Source: Effrenium voratum
Lineage: Eukaryota; Sar; Dinophyceae; Suessiales; Symbiodiniaceae
Length of the DNA: 64,000 nt
Direction of reading: 5' to 3'
Assembly: GCA_963377175.1 (NCBI GenBank)
Contig: CAUJNA010003298.1
Coordinates: 281,501 to 345,500 of the forward strand
Below are positions 1 through 10,639 of this stretch, piece after piece. A program made the position numbers and the translations under genes. Within the stretch, counting starts at the first letter, position 1. Each line of letters begins with the position of its first letter. The notes beneath the pieces were generated by a model. The model was given only the letters and a program-made list of their open reading frames with translations, was not told where the DNA came from and ran no database searches.

Positions 1-1066
1 TGTTGTTTTTTGTCAGTGTACCCCGTTTTGGTTGGTTTGACTGGACAGCAAAATGAAAACCGCCATTTTGGGGGCGTCCCTAAAAAAAAACAGATACCGG
101 AAGTGGGTATGGGTCAACCTTACGTAGTCACCACCACGCATTTTTATGTAGTTGGCTTCATTATTGCCAGGGCAACCCATTTTGGTACCTATTTTTGACC
201 CACAGCCAAATATCGTGTAAACCCCGGATGTTGCTCTCCAGTGCTTTTGAAGGAGCATTGAGACGGGGCCCTCGATTTCCTACTTTGTTCCTTTGACACT
301 GGCAGAACCAAGAGCTGCAATTCCAGAGGCTTTTGTGATGAAACAGGCAATCGGTCCTTGGCGGTTGAGAGAAGTAGGGCTGACCTAAAGGCGACCTCTG
401 AATACGGAGGTGCTGTTTGCAGTTGAGTTGCTCTTTGAACACCACCCCACAAGAGCGGCGTTCCACCAAGGGAAGCACCGGTGGGCTTGCTTTCCTCAAT
501 ACAAGAAAGCCACAATAGAAAGTTGCCTTCATCAGCCCAAAAGGATTCCACAGTGGACTGGTCACTTTCAAGATTCCAGGGAGCCTTTCTGGTGAAGTGA
601 GGTTGGAATTTGTAATTCAGCCCGATTGGTGACGCTCCTTTGGGTGATCAAAATTGAGTTATGCACCCCCCGACCTTTTGCACTTGATGATACTTTTCAG
701 GAAGACCACATGAGATGAGAACATCAAGTCGGAACTTGTTGGTGCCATCCAAACTTGCTTGGTCCCATCCACTCAGGAAGTGAGGTGTGTCCCCCCCAAA
801 ACAAAGAATACAGCAAACCAGGGGGTCCTGGGTTCACATGGGAAACCACTGGTTGGGAGTCGGGAGGATGTGTTTCCCTTTCCCTTCCTCTTCCCTTATC
901 TTCCAGTATGCTGAAGAATATGTTCAATCCCCTGGTGGCTTAAAGGGGAATCTGTCACTACTGGCAACGCACACACACACACACCAAACAAAAACACGGT
1001 TGACATTTTTTCCAGGGGACGTCTTCGCAAATGGAGGTTCAAAGAGTCCACCGTTTGCCCCTTCAG
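1..1066. other. No gene seen
   Basis: Apart from the hairpin element at 103-206 and a short AC run at about 968-984, I see no stretch with steady third-position G/C or a clear acceptor-donor pair. Open frames on both strands here (for example 161-571 minus) lack codon bias and are treated as chance. Confidence 0.4.
103..206 (+). repeat. Short inverted-repeat element, family G copy 1
   Basis: Begins GTGGGTATGGGTCAACC and ends TTTTTGACCCACAGCC, so its ends are inverted repeats built on TGGGTCAA/TTGACCCA. The inner block CAGGGCAACCCATTTTGG is shared with copies at 29962-30071 (reverse), 32421-32518 and 63821-63921. Size and structure fit a non-autonomous hairpin element (MITE or introner-like); no transposase is visible. 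Confidence 0.7.
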
Positions 1067-1178
1067 GCTGGTCCGCTTTTTGGGACGATGAGGCCAAGGC
1101 TCAGCGACGCGAATTGAGAACCGCTTCGCCGCGCAGGAAAGATCATTTGGGGTTCCTGAATGGAACTGGCGAACTTGC
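1067..1178 (+). CDS. Internal exon of gene A (unrecognised protein)
   Basis: The exon follows a CTTCAG acceptor. Its first two bases finish a codon, then 36 codons follow reading WSAFWDDEAKAQRRELRTAS and onward to a GTGEL end. It is charged, hydrophilic and strongly G/C at third positions. It stops at a GCAAGT donor (1179), a GC-AG intron type known from dinoflagellates. It ends two bases into a codon, and the next exon at 2188 supplies one base, so the join keeps frame. No domain recognised. The frame also stays open into the CTG repeat downstream, so a longer exon with a homopolymer tract cannot be excluded. Confidence 0.5.
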
Positions 1179-1229
1179 GCAAGTCATGCAGATTGGATGC
1201 ACAATGTCGAGTTCTTCGGGACAATGGTT

Positions 1230-1252
1230 GTTGTTGCGGCTGCTGCTGCTGC

Positions 1253-1334
<82 letters not shown>
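1230..1334 (+). repeat. CTG/TGC triplet array
   Basis: About 27 perfect CTG units (1254-1334) preceded by interrupted ones. It lies just after the gene A exon at 1067-1178 and is most likely intronic. All three + frames are open and would encode poly-Leu, poly-Cys or poly-Ala. Confidence 0.95.
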
Positions 1335-2187
1335 ATATTGCGGTTATTGCAGTTTTGGATGTTGCTGCCTCCGTTGTTGTTCCTGTGTTATGTGGTCGAT
1401 TGCCACTGCAATGTTAAACCCCGATCAACCCCCTGACCTAGTTTGAAGCGGGGTCCCTTTTTCATGGTGATTCCTTCCTTCCAGGGGGAGCTGGGGCTTG
1501 TCGGACCCTGCTTTTCCAACCCCAAACCTGCGTTTGAACCTTAGTTTTGCCCTTTGGATGGCCAAACAAAGCGAAGTCCAAGGCAAATGAGCGAATGCTT
1601 CCAGGTCCCACTTGGTTATCAGACAGGGGTTGCCTACCTCTTAGCTTTACACGGAATATCCTGGTTACACCTGCGCAGAAGGCAACCACAACCCAAACCG
1701 AAGCTGACAGTGTCTCAGACTTTTGTGAGGCAATGATGGCCATAGGCTCGTTCAATCAGGTGTTACAATTGTTGGGACCCTGTTGTGATCTTGAAAAGAG
1801 AAACTAGGGTCCCAAACCGGGGTCACTAAGAAGTCCCCACACCAAAGTTATGTTTTTTTTGTGGTTCCCCCACATCAAACAAGTACCATACAAAACCACC
1901 AACACAAATTTGACTTTCTCACATTTTCGTGTTTAGCCTGCTTGCGGGTGATGAAATGAGCTCACCCATGAAGATTTCGCAGATTCCTCTATGCCTTTGA
2001 GTCTCCTTGCATTGGGCCATGATTTGTCCAGATGAGTGACGTTTTGTCTTCCCCGCTCAAGCAAAAATGTATAGAGGTGGACATATCAACCAAAAAGGTA
2101 GCGCACCGATGTCCATGCTGTTCTTTCCATGCTGGTCCCTTTTTTTTGGTCGTCCTGGTTTGGTTTGGAAATTATGGGCTGGTTCAG
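1335..2187. other. Intron or gap, no exon supported
   Basis: No segment shows steady codon bias with splice borders. Open frames at 1462-1755 minus and 1547-1807 plus overlap each other and look random. Confidence 0.35.
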
Positions 2188-2300
2188 CTTGAGTCAAGCC
2201 ATTGTGCTCAAAGGAGATGCCTGGAATCTTGTGCAGGTGCTGCCGGGCAGCATCCCGCAGGTGCGGCCGAATCCGCGTTTTGGCAGGATCAAACCCCCCT
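2188..2300 (+). CDS. Internal exon of gene A
   Basis: A GT-rich tract and GGTTCAG acceptor precede it. One base completes the codon left by the 1067-1178 exon, then the frame reads AIVLKGDAWNLVQVLPGS and on through a proline-rich stretch. Third positions are mostly G/C from GTGCAG onward. The donor is uncertain: GTAGGG at 2301 or an earlier GTGCGG after SIPQ. No domain recognised. Confidence 0.4.
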
Positions 2301-2363
2301 GTAGGGTTTGGGAGGATTTGTTGGTTGCCTTCTGTGTCGCGACCTCGATTTGTTTGTTCCCAG

Positions 2364-2527
2364 CTTAGAGCGCTGGGGTCCGAGCCGCCGGCATTTTAAA
2401 GGTCTTCCGGCTCCGGGAGGGAGGCTTGGAAAGGTGCCGGCGCGGTGCCTCGGACCCCTCCGCACCCGTCAGGTGGTGCTGGCGCGAACGGAGGGCCAGG
2501 CGCCGGATGGAAGTTTGGAGCTGAAGC
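2364..2527 (+). CDS. Exon(s) of gene A, borders uncertain
   Basis: A G/C-rich island after TTGTTCCCAG. The open frame runs from LERWGPSRRHF through a basic linker to VVLARTEGQAPDGSLELK, with nearly every third base G or C. A second acceptor, CCCGTCAG, lies directly before VVLARTEG, so only the latter part may be coding. Phase with the exon at 2188-2300 is unresolved. Confidence 0.4.
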
Positions 2528-3163
2528 CTTTTGGTCCTTGCGGTTTTCCCTTTTGTGCAAACTTGTGCAAAGACTGGAAGAGAAGATGTTATCTGTCATA
2601 TTGTGGTTGGCTCCTGATTTCTAGTCTGTGAACGAATATAGACTGGCTAGATAAGTGGGTGACCATTTCAAGTCCGCTTGGCTGACCGTGCAATTCCGGA
2701 CTTGGACTCGGTTGCTGCCCAAAGGAAAACAATAGTCTTCCAAAAGCCTCCTGTCAACTTCCATGATTGCTGGAGGGAGGGTAACTAGATGGATTTAACT
2801 GGTTCCAGTCTGGTCTTAATCATGTATTTGACCATCTATGCTTCTAAAAGGACACCTAGAGAGACTACTCTCATCCTCATTTGCTGTGTATCATGTAGGT
2901 TTCAACAAATTGTAACGAGCACTCGTGGGAGTAAACGAACTCAACCGTGGAGCCCTTTATGGAAGTTTGTGCAGCCGTAAGCCAGGGGGAATGTGTACCT
3001 TCTGAATTTCCCGAGAAAAGAGAACAAGGACCTAGAAGTGCAAAAGCCCCCGCTTTACTTGCAGAAGGCATCTCAAAAACACTCGCTACATGGGAAAAAA
3101 ATCTGGACCGGAACGTCCCTTTGGGAAAGGGCCAGACCCGGGCTTTGGCTTTTCCACCGGGAG

Positions 3164-3244
3164 GTCTTCCGAGAACGCGTTGGCTTCATGGTGCTGTGCA
3201 TCATCGGCGCTTACTGCTCCATGAGGCCCCGTTCGCGAAGCTAA
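3164..3244 (+). CDS. C-terminal exon of gene A with a membrane-like segment
   Basis: Follows a pyrimidine-rich tract ending GGGAG. The frame reads VFRERVGFMVLCIIGAYC then a short basic tail (RPRSRS) and TAA at 3242-3244. The hydrophobic run VGFMVLCIIGAY followed by arginines is what a C-terminal transmembrane anchor with cytosolic positive tail looks like; this is inference from composition. An overlapping longer frame (2947-3372) lacks the codon bias. Protein family unknown. Confidence 0.5.
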   Translation, partial: VFRERVGFMVLCIIGAYCSMRPRSRS

Positions 3245-3640
3245 GCAAGCGTCGCCGCAAGGGTCGACAAAGCTGTTTTTTTTTCTTTCTTTTTTTTCCC
3301 GGTTCGTTTTCCAGGGCCAGTTTTGCTTCTGGCCTGCCAAGGACTTTGGGGCAACCTTCAACGAGGGGTTAGGCCATCTGTTGAGCAACAGGTTGTGGAA
3401 AAAGTTAGTTCCCACTCTCAACGTCCCTGTATTTTTTTGTTTTTACAAGGACAACCAAATTGAGAATCTGCCATAGAAAGCCTTCCCGTGGTAGCACAGA
3501 AGTTGGCAAATCCCAACCACCCTGCTTAGCTTCGGAGCAAGACCAAGACCTGTTCCCTGGGTATGTGTGAAATTAGAGGAACCTTAAGACGGTGGGGTGT
3601 CCTTTTGGTTTCACTTTCAACCAACCTGAAAAGGTGTACC
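3245..3640. other. 3' flank of gene A, no gene seen
   Basis: Contains T-rich tracts and, near 3592-3650, a diverged piece of the TTTTGGTTTC hairpin family (D) just before the microsatellite block. No exon with splice borders seen. Confidence 0.4.
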
Positions 3641-3644
3641 CTCA

Positions 3645-3932
3645 AACCGCGCACACACACAAACCATTTGTCATATTATTCATGCACACATACGTACGTA
3701 CGCACGTACATACATGCATGCATGCATGCATACATGCATGCATGCATGCATACATGCATACATGCATACATGCATACATGCATACATGCATACATACATG
3801 CACACACACATACATACATACATACATACATACATACATACATACATACATACATACATACATACATACATACATACATACATACATACATACATACATA
3901 CATACATACATACATACATACATACATACATA
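3645..3932 (+). repeat. Tetranucleotide array (ATGC then ACAT units)
   Basis: Starts as AC and ACGT units, passes through CATG/CATA mixtures and becomes pure ACAT from about 3805. Because four and three are co-prime, every frame stays open, which explains the long Tyr/His/Ile/Met frames on both strands; none is a gene. Confidence 0.97.
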
Positions 3933-4199
3933 CATTACATTACATTACATTACATTACATTACATTACATTACATTACATTACATTACATTACATTACAT
4001 TACATTACATTACATTACATTACATTACATTACATTACATTACATTACATTACATTACATTACATTACATTACATTACATTACATTACATTACATTACAT
4101 ACATTTACCTTACCTTACCTTACATTACATTACAGTACATTACATTACATTACATTACATTACATTACATTACATTACATTACATTACATTACATTACA

Positions 4200-4206
<7 letters not shown>
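3933..4206 (+). repeat. Pentanucleotide array (ATTAC)n
   Basis: About 50 ATTAC units with a short variant patch (TTTACC/TTACC, about 4101-4123) in the middle. It joins the ACAT arrays on both sides by single-base changes of unit, suggesting slippage-driven unit switching. Confidence 0.97.
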
Positions 4207-4230
<24 letters not shown>

Positions 4231-4405
4231 CATACATACATACACATATACATACGCACATACATACACACATACATACCCACATACATACACACATAAC
4301 ACACCAAACACAACACAACACACCACAACACACCACAACACAACACAGCACAGCACAACACAACACAGCACATCACAGCACAACACAACACAACACAACA
4401 TACAT
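4207..4405 (+). repeat. ACAT array passing into AACAC units
   Basis: ACAT units to about 4240, then mixed CACATA, then degenerate CAACA/CAGCA units up to about 4402. Low-complexity; no gene. Confidence 0.93.
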
Positions 4406-4727
4406 ACTCTATATAAATATGTCTCAATGTATTAAGCAGGCTGACGCCTGATGCCGCCGACCCCCCAATATGCTTTTATTGTTGATGTTGTTTTAAATAT
4501 TGTTTTAAGAATTCGAGGTACGAGGTACACATTATAATAATAATGATGATTATTATTATTAATTGGCCAGATTCGCAAAAAGAGAAGAAACAAGAAAACA
4601 CAAGTAACTCTAAGGTATAATAAAAGATGGACTAAATCTCCTCGAAATCTTAAATCAAAGAAAAGAATACCAGAATAAAACTCACCAAACATAAAACACG
4701 TGTCCAAAATAAGATAGGTAACGAAGG
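4406..4727. other. Unique A/T-rich spacer between arrays
   Basis: About 320 bases of non-repetitive sequence with a short TAATAATAATGATGATTATTATT patch. No codon bias, RNA gene or splice-bounded exon seen. Confidence 0.5.
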
Positions 4728-5353
4728 CATCATCATCATCATCAGCATCATCCTCACCTCATCATGCATCATCACCATCAGCATCATCATTCATCGACAT
4801 CAACATCATCATCATCATCACCACCACCATCATCATCATAATCATCATCATCATCAGCCATCATCATCATCATCATGATCATCATCGGCATCATCCCCAT
4901 CATCATCATCATCATCATGACCATCATCATCATCATCATCACCATCATCATCATCGTCCTCATCATTCATCATGAACATCATCATCATCTTTATGATCAT
5001 CATCATTGTCATCATCATCATCATCACTATTCATCATCATCATCCTCATCCTCATCATCATCATCATCATCATCATCATTATGATCATCATCATCGTCAT
5101 CATCAACATCATCATCGGCATCATCATCATCGTCATCATCATCATCATCGTCATCATCATCATCATCGTCGTCATCCATCATCATCATCATCATCATTCT
5201 CACCAGCATCATCGTGATCATCACCATCATCATCGTCATCGCCATCATCCTCAGCATCATCATCAGCATCATCATCATCGTCATCATCATCATCATCCTC
5301 ATCATCATCGGCATCATCATCATGATCATCGTCATCATCATCATCATCATCCA
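4728..5353 (+). repeat. (ATC)n trinucleotide block 1
   Basis: Imperfect ATC/CAT units. The poly-His, poly-Ile, poly-Ser, poly-Met and poly-Asp frames on both strands are artefacts of this composition. Confidence 0.97.
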
Positions 5354-5355
5354 CC

Positions 5356-5494
5356 AGAGGTTAGGGTTAGAGGTGAGGGTTAGAGGTTAGGGTTAGAGGT
5401 TAGGGTTAGAGGTTAGGGTTAGAGGTTAGGGTTAGAGGTTGGGGAAAGAGGTTAGGGTTAGGGTTAGAGGTTAGGGTTAGAGGTTAAGGTTAGA
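5356..5494 (+). repeat. Telomere-like 13-bp minisatellite, G-rich strand up (block T1)
   Basis: Tandem GGTTAGGGTTAGA units: one TTAGGG hexamer plus a seven-base variant (TTAGAGG). About ten units with a few point changes, bounded by ATC triplets on both sides. Confidence 0.95.
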
Positions 5495-5891
5495 GCATGA
5501 TCATCATCATCATCATCATCAGCGTCATCATCATCATCATCCATCATCAGCATCATCATGATCATCATCATCCATTCATCATCCTTATCATCATCATCAT
5601 CCTTATCATCATTGTCATCATCAGTCATCATCAGTCATCATCATCATCCATCACCATCATCATCATCATCATCATCATCGCCATCATCTTCAGCAGCATC
5701 ATCATCATCATGAGCATGATTATCATCATCAACATCGTCATCATCACCATCATCATCATCATCGTCACCATCATCATCATCATCATCATCAGCATCATCA
5801 TGATCATCCTCATCATCCATCATCATCATCGGTATCATTATCACCATCATCATCATCGTCATCATCATCATCCATCCTCATCATCCATTGG

Positions 5892-5934
<43 letters not shown>

Positions 5935-5949
5935 GGGCACGATCATCAG

Positions 5950-5980
<31 letters not shown>

Positions 5981-6017
5981 GTCATCATCATCATCATCGT
6001 CATCATCATCATCATTA

Positions 6018-6068
<51 letters not shown>

Positions 6069-6188
6069 GGCGTCATCATCATCATGATCAGCATCATGAT
6101 CATCATGATCATCATCATCATCGTCATCATCATCATCATCATGGGCATCACCATCATCATCATCGTCGTCCTCATCATTCATCATCAA

Positions 6189-6236
<48 letters not shown>

Positions 6237-6245
6237 TCATCATCA

Positions 6246-6280
<35 letters not shown>

Positions 6281-6646
6281 GGGCATCATGATCAGGATCA
6301 TCATGATTAGGATCATCATGATCATCATCATCATCGTCATCATCATCATCATCGTCATCATCATCATCATTATCCATCATCATCATTATCCATCATCATC
6401 ATCATCCTCAGCATCATCATCATCATCATCCTCATCAGCATCATCATCACCATCATCATCGTCGTCATCATCCTCATCATCATCAGCATCATCATCAGCA
6501 TCATCACCATCGTCATCATCATCATCCTCATCATCCATCAGCATCATCATCATCATCAGCATCGCCATCATCATCATCGTCATCATCGTCATCATCATCA
6601 TCATCATCTTCATCCATCATCATCATCATCATCATCAGCACCATCA
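5495..6646 (+). repeat. (ATC)n trinucleotide block 2
   Basis: More than 1.1 kb of ATC-type units with scattered CAG, CGT, CTC and GGC variants. No gene. Confidence 0.97.
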
Positions 6647-6890
6647 CCTCTAACCCTAACCTCTAATCCTAACCTCTAACCCTAACCTCTAACCCTAACC
6701 TCTAACTCTAACCTCTAACCCTAACCTCTAACCCTAACCTCTAACCCTAACCTCTAACCCTAACCTCTAACCCTAACCTCTAACCCTAACCTCTAACCCT
6801 AACCTCTAACCCTAACCTCTAACCCTAACCTCTAACCCTAACCTCTAACCCTAACCTCTAACCCTAACCTCCAACCTTAACCTCTAACCC
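6647..6890 (-). repeat. Telomere-like 13-bp minisatellite, C-rich strand up (block T2, inverted)
   Basis: The same 13-bp unit in reverse orientation (CCTCTAACCCTAA), about 18 copies. Together with the GATGAT tract at 6891-7018 it is the reverse complement of the ATC-then-GGTTAG order seen elsewhere in the region, so the two look inverted as one block. Confidence 0.95.
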
Positions 6891-6921
6891 TGATGATGAC
6901 GAAGGCGATAATGATGATGAT

Positions 6922-6953
<32 letters not shown>

Positions 6954-7018
6954 TGATGACGATGACGATGACGATGACGATGATGATGATGGATGATGAT
7001 GATGATGATGATGATGAG
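6891..7018 (-). repeat. (GAT)n block, reverse complement of the ATC blocks
   Basis: GATGAT and GACGAT units on the + strand, that is ATC units on the minus strand, directly after the inverted telomere-like block. It marks the right part of the inverted segment. Confidence 0.95.
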
Positions 7019-7021
7019 GCT

Positions 7022-7165
7022 GGTTAGGGTTAGAGGTTAGGGTTAGAGGTTAGAGTTAGAGGTTAGGGTTAGAGGTTAGGGTTAGAGGTTAGGGTCAGAG
7101 GTTAGGGTTAGAGGTTAGGGTTAGAGGTTAAGGTTAGAGGTTAGGGTTAGAGCTTAAGGTTGGAG
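7022..7165 (+). repeat. Telomere-like 13-bp minisatellite (block T3)
   Basis: GGTTAGGGTTAGA units, G-rich strand up, about 11 copies, meeting the GAT block with no unique sequence between. Confidence 0.95.
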
Positions 7166-7270
7166 CATCATCATCATCATCATCATCATCCATCATCATC
7201 AGCATCATGATGATCATCATGATCACCATGACCATCACCATCACCATCATCATCATCATCATCATCATCA

Positions 7271-7350
<80 letters not shown>

Positions 7351-7487
7351 TCATCATCATCGACATCATCATTATCATCATCATCATCATCATCATAATC
7401 ATCATCATCATCAATCATCATCATCATGATCATCATCATCATCATCATCATCGGCATCATTATCATAATCATCATCATCAGCATCAG

Positions 7488-7524
<37 letters not shown>

Positions 7525-7661
7525 GGTCATCATCATCATCATCATCATCCATCACCATCATCATCATCATCGTCACCATCATCATAATCATCAGCATCAT
7601 CATCATCATCCTCAACATCGTCATCATCACAATCATCATCATCATCATCATCATCATCGTG

Positions 7662-7724
<63 letters not shown>

Positions 7725-7740
7725 GGGCATCATCATCATG

Positions 7741-7778
<38 letters not shown>

Positions 7779-7940
7779 TCATCATAATGATCATCATCAT
7801 CTTCATCATCATCATCATTATGGGCATCATCATCATGATCATCATGATCAGCATCATCATCATCATCATCCATCATCATCATCATCATCATCATCATAAT
7901 CATCATTATCAATCATCATCATTATCGACTTCGTCATCAT
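7166..7940 (+). repeat. (ATC)n trinucleotide block 3
   Basis: ATC units with CATG and TTAT variants; includes one of the longest pure stretches (about 7269-7348). Confidence 0.97.
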
Positions 7941-7942
7941 CA

Positions 7943-8317
7943 GGGTTAGAGGTTAGGGTTAGAGGTTAGGGTTAGAGGTTAGGGTTAAAGGTTAGGGTTA
8001 GAGGTTAGAGGTTAGGGTTAGAGGTTAGGGTTAGAGGTTAGGGTTAGAGGTTAGAGGGTTAGAGGTTAGGGTTAGAGGTTAGGGTTAGAGGTTAGGGTTA
8101 GAGGTTAGGGTTAGAGGTTAGGGTTAGAGGTTAGGGTTAGAGGTTAGGGTTAGAGGTTAGGGTTAGAGGTTAGGGTTAGAGGTTAGGGTTAGAGGTTAGG
8201 GTTAGAGGTTAGGGTTAGAGGTTAGGGTTAGAGGTTAGGGTTAGAGGTTAGGGTTAGAGGTTAGGGTTAGAGGTTAGGGTTAGAGGTTAGAGTTAGAGGT
8301 TAGAGTTAGAGGTTAGG
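7943..8317 (+). repeat. Telomere-like 13-bp minisatellite (block T4)
   Basis: Longest and most regular GGTTAGGGTTAGA block, about 28 units, with length variants near 8000-8060. Ends at unique sequence beginning CGTGTCAAAAAACCGCC. Confidence 0.95.
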
Positions 8318-8502
8318 CGTGTCAAAAAACCGCCGCGGGACCCCCCCTCCCCCCCTCAGACTCCCCCTAACCACCACTTAGAACACGCCTCGCCCCTTTG
8401 CAGAGACTAACTTGGCTTTTGCAAAGGGGTCGGCGGATTTATGTGTATAGTCTGGCCCAGAAGTTCCTGGGGAACCTGACCCAACACCCAGCGGGTTTCC
8501 AG

Positions 8503-8585
8503 GATTCTGGTGGAGCTGCGGTCGATCCTGGAGCCATTCCTGTGGGCTCTTTTCCTGGTGATGGCTGGGGAGCCCAGCACTGCTG
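8503..8585 (+). CDS. Gene B, exon with hydrophobic helix
   Basis: Acceptor GTTTCCAG; one base completes a codon, then the frame reads ILVELRSILEPFLWALFLVM followed by AGEPSTA. Third positions are overwhelmingly G/C. PFLWALFLVMA could be a membrane or buried helix. The exon ends one base into a codon before GTTTTT. The next exon (9859) starts with two bases, so the join keeps frame. Family not recognised. An overlapping frame from 8398 lacks the codon bias. Confidence 0.55.
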
Positions 8586-9763
8586 GTTTTTTCAAGCGAA
8601 AGGGACAAGCAGTTGATGTCTCCGGCCAAAGCAGGCTTGCTTGGTTTGAAGGGAAACCAAAGGGAAACCACCTTTTTTGTTTGGGGTCCCCCAATGACGC
8701 ATATATGACGGTCAGGAAGGGAGACTCCCAACCAGAATTAGGTGCGACCGCCTTTGTAGTTCTTGGGGGTCCGCCCATCTTGACGCAAAGCTAGGTGGTG
8801 ACAAACAAAGGCCACCCTGCTTCAACCGATTGCCATGTTCAAGTTCGCCAAATCAATTTAGCACCAAAAACGATTCCTCTGTGAAGATTGGTGTGTGGGT
8901 CCCATGTTAATCTGCGAGAGTGGATATGACAGTTGAACCTTCAACGGTGCCACTCCGGCTTCAAGCTCACAGGGCGAAAGCTACCGCTATCCATTTGAGT
9001 TGAAGAGGGCGGCCTTTTAGATTGCTTCAGCCATTTCCATTTAACAAGTTTGACCCGGCCGCTGGTGGTCGGCCGTTTAACGGGGTTGACTTGGGAATGA
9101 AGCAAATGCGGTGTGGAAGGTGCATTTGGTGATTCCGCATCGGGTTGGTAATTCAGCCTAACTGGTAGCCCTTGTTCCACAAGGCTTTTCACCCCAGCCA
9201 CCGGGGAAGAATGGGATATAACTATGTTTTAACAACAAATGGCAGCTAGGGCAAACAAGCCACAACGGCAAATAATCAAGAGAGAGAAAGATAAAACCAC
9301 AGGGTAAACCCTCGCCTCACACAAAAGCTCCCTGGCCCCTCCACAGCCTCTAAGCAATGTCATATACTTCTACGACAAGTCATATCCAAGGGGGGGACCA
9401 TACATTTCCCCACTCGGTTCGTCTATGCCCGACCATCTAAAGATGAGTAAGCCGATGCACAAACATGTACACGTGGTTTGGTCCCAGCGGTGGTACCCGT
9501 GTTGGGGTTATGTTGAAAGGACATCACCAATTGTTCAGAGTTCTCACTGCAAAGCTGAAAAAAACACAAACAAACACAAGTAGCAACATGATGGGTCCCA
9601 TGGGTCTTGCCACAAACTTACTCCCAATGTACCCCCAGCACCCGGGTCCCAACCACTGATTTTGGCCAATACTGGGGTCATGTGTTTTTCTGCTTCGAAG
9701 TCAGACATTGGAATCGGTTGCTTCCCTTTAACCCCTACCACTTGGGTGACTTTGGTAAAATAC

Positions 9764-9856
9764 TGTGGCCAGCACCCCCCCTACCCCACCCCCACCCCCA
9801 CCCCACTGTGGCCAGCACCCCCCCCACCCCCACCCCCACCCCCACCCCACCCCCCT
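9764..9856 (+). repeat. C-rich (CCCCCA)n tract with duplicated flank
   Basis: Runs of CCCCCAC containing two copies of TGTGGCCAGCACCCCCC. It ends in CCCCCTAG, the acceptor of the next gene B exon, so this C-rich repeat doubles as its polypyrimidine tract. Confidence 0.85.
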
Positions 9857-9858
9857 AG

Positions 9859-10001
9859 CCATGGGCTGGCTGTGTAAACGCGTCCCACGCCACCTGGAGG
9901 CCTGGAAGCCGGTTGTGGACGGCATCGAGACGCGTCTCGAGCAGCTGCCGCTGAGCCAAATTTCACCCGAGCCGCGGGTTTTTTTGGTGATGGATTTGAG
10001 G
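9859..10001 (+). CDS. Gene B, second supported exon
   Basis: Follows CCCCCTAG. Two bases finish the previous codon, then 47 codons from MGWLCKRVPRHLEAWKPVVD to FLVMDLR, ending exactly at a GTAAGG donor. Strong G/C third positions. The exon at 10640 resumes in phase 0, as required. The amphipathic stretch DGIETRLEQLPL may be helical. The ATG at 9861 could in principle be a start, but the in-phase upstream exon argues for an internal position. No family recognised. Confidence 0.6.
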
Positions 10002-10639
10002 GTAAGGGGCGCGGGGAGGGAAGGGAGGGGAGAGGGAGCTCAAACAAGCCCTAACTCAGGCGGGAAAGAGCCACACTCGTTGACAACGCCCGGTCCCTGA
10101 AAAAGAACAGGGGATTCTTGATGTTATTCCTGCTTGCTGGTGCTCAGTAGGTAGGGAATGACAACGAGTCCGGGTGTTGGGAATGAACCGGTTTTGGGGA
10201 TTCCCTTACAGGAAGCAGTAGGGGGGATGGTTTCAAGGGGTCAGTCCCTCATTCCCTGCTGAGGACCAGCCAGTTTTAGAGTGGATTTTGCGGGAGAGAT
10301 TGTAGGTTGTAGGAAGGAGAGGCGTGATTTGCGTTTGGCAGAGTGTTTTTTTGTTTAGTATTGGGGTGGAAGCCACATCTATCGCTGCGGAGGCTCCACT
10401 TAGACAAATCAGGTGGGGTTTAAGTTACGTGTGAGATGGCAGCGGCACAGACATCAGTGCTCACAGTGAATTCCCAACCATTTCAAAGTCCAGCACCCCG
10501 CAATCACTGCTTTTTTTTATGCCCAGAACCCGAAGCACTTTCCGTTGGGGCGTGCTGGGTAGGGATGGAACGTTGTTTTTGGTCCTGTTTGGTTTCCCTT
10601 CTTCGGAATCGATCTCGCCTGCTCCGGAGCAACCTTGAG
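10002..10639. other. Intron of gene B
   Basis: Bounded by a GTAAGG donor and a TTGAG acceptor. It carries the family F hairpin element at 10134-10270. Confidence 0.45.
10134..10270 (+). repeat. Short inverted-repeat element, family F copy 1
   Basis: Left end TTGCTGGTGCTCAGTAGG, right end CTGAGGACCAGC, imperfect inverted repeats; inner arms GGGAATGAC and GTCAGTCCCTCATTCC also pair. A diverged second copy is at 30851-30967. Lies inside the predicted last intron of gene B. Confidence 0.7.

Noticed and set aside
3563..4451. Long Tyr/His/Ile/Thr and Met/Tyr/Val/Cys frames on both strands
   Set aside because: They are translations of ACAT and ATTAC arrays; no start context, codon bias or borders.
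4875..7969. Poly-His, poly-Ser, poly-Ile, poly-Met and poly-Asp frames
   Set aside because: They are direct products of ATC/GAT triplets in six frames.
5356..8317. CRISPR-like alternation of repeat and spacer
   Set aside because: The spacers are themselves ATC microsatellite and the repeat is a tandem minisatellite; the context is eukaryotic.
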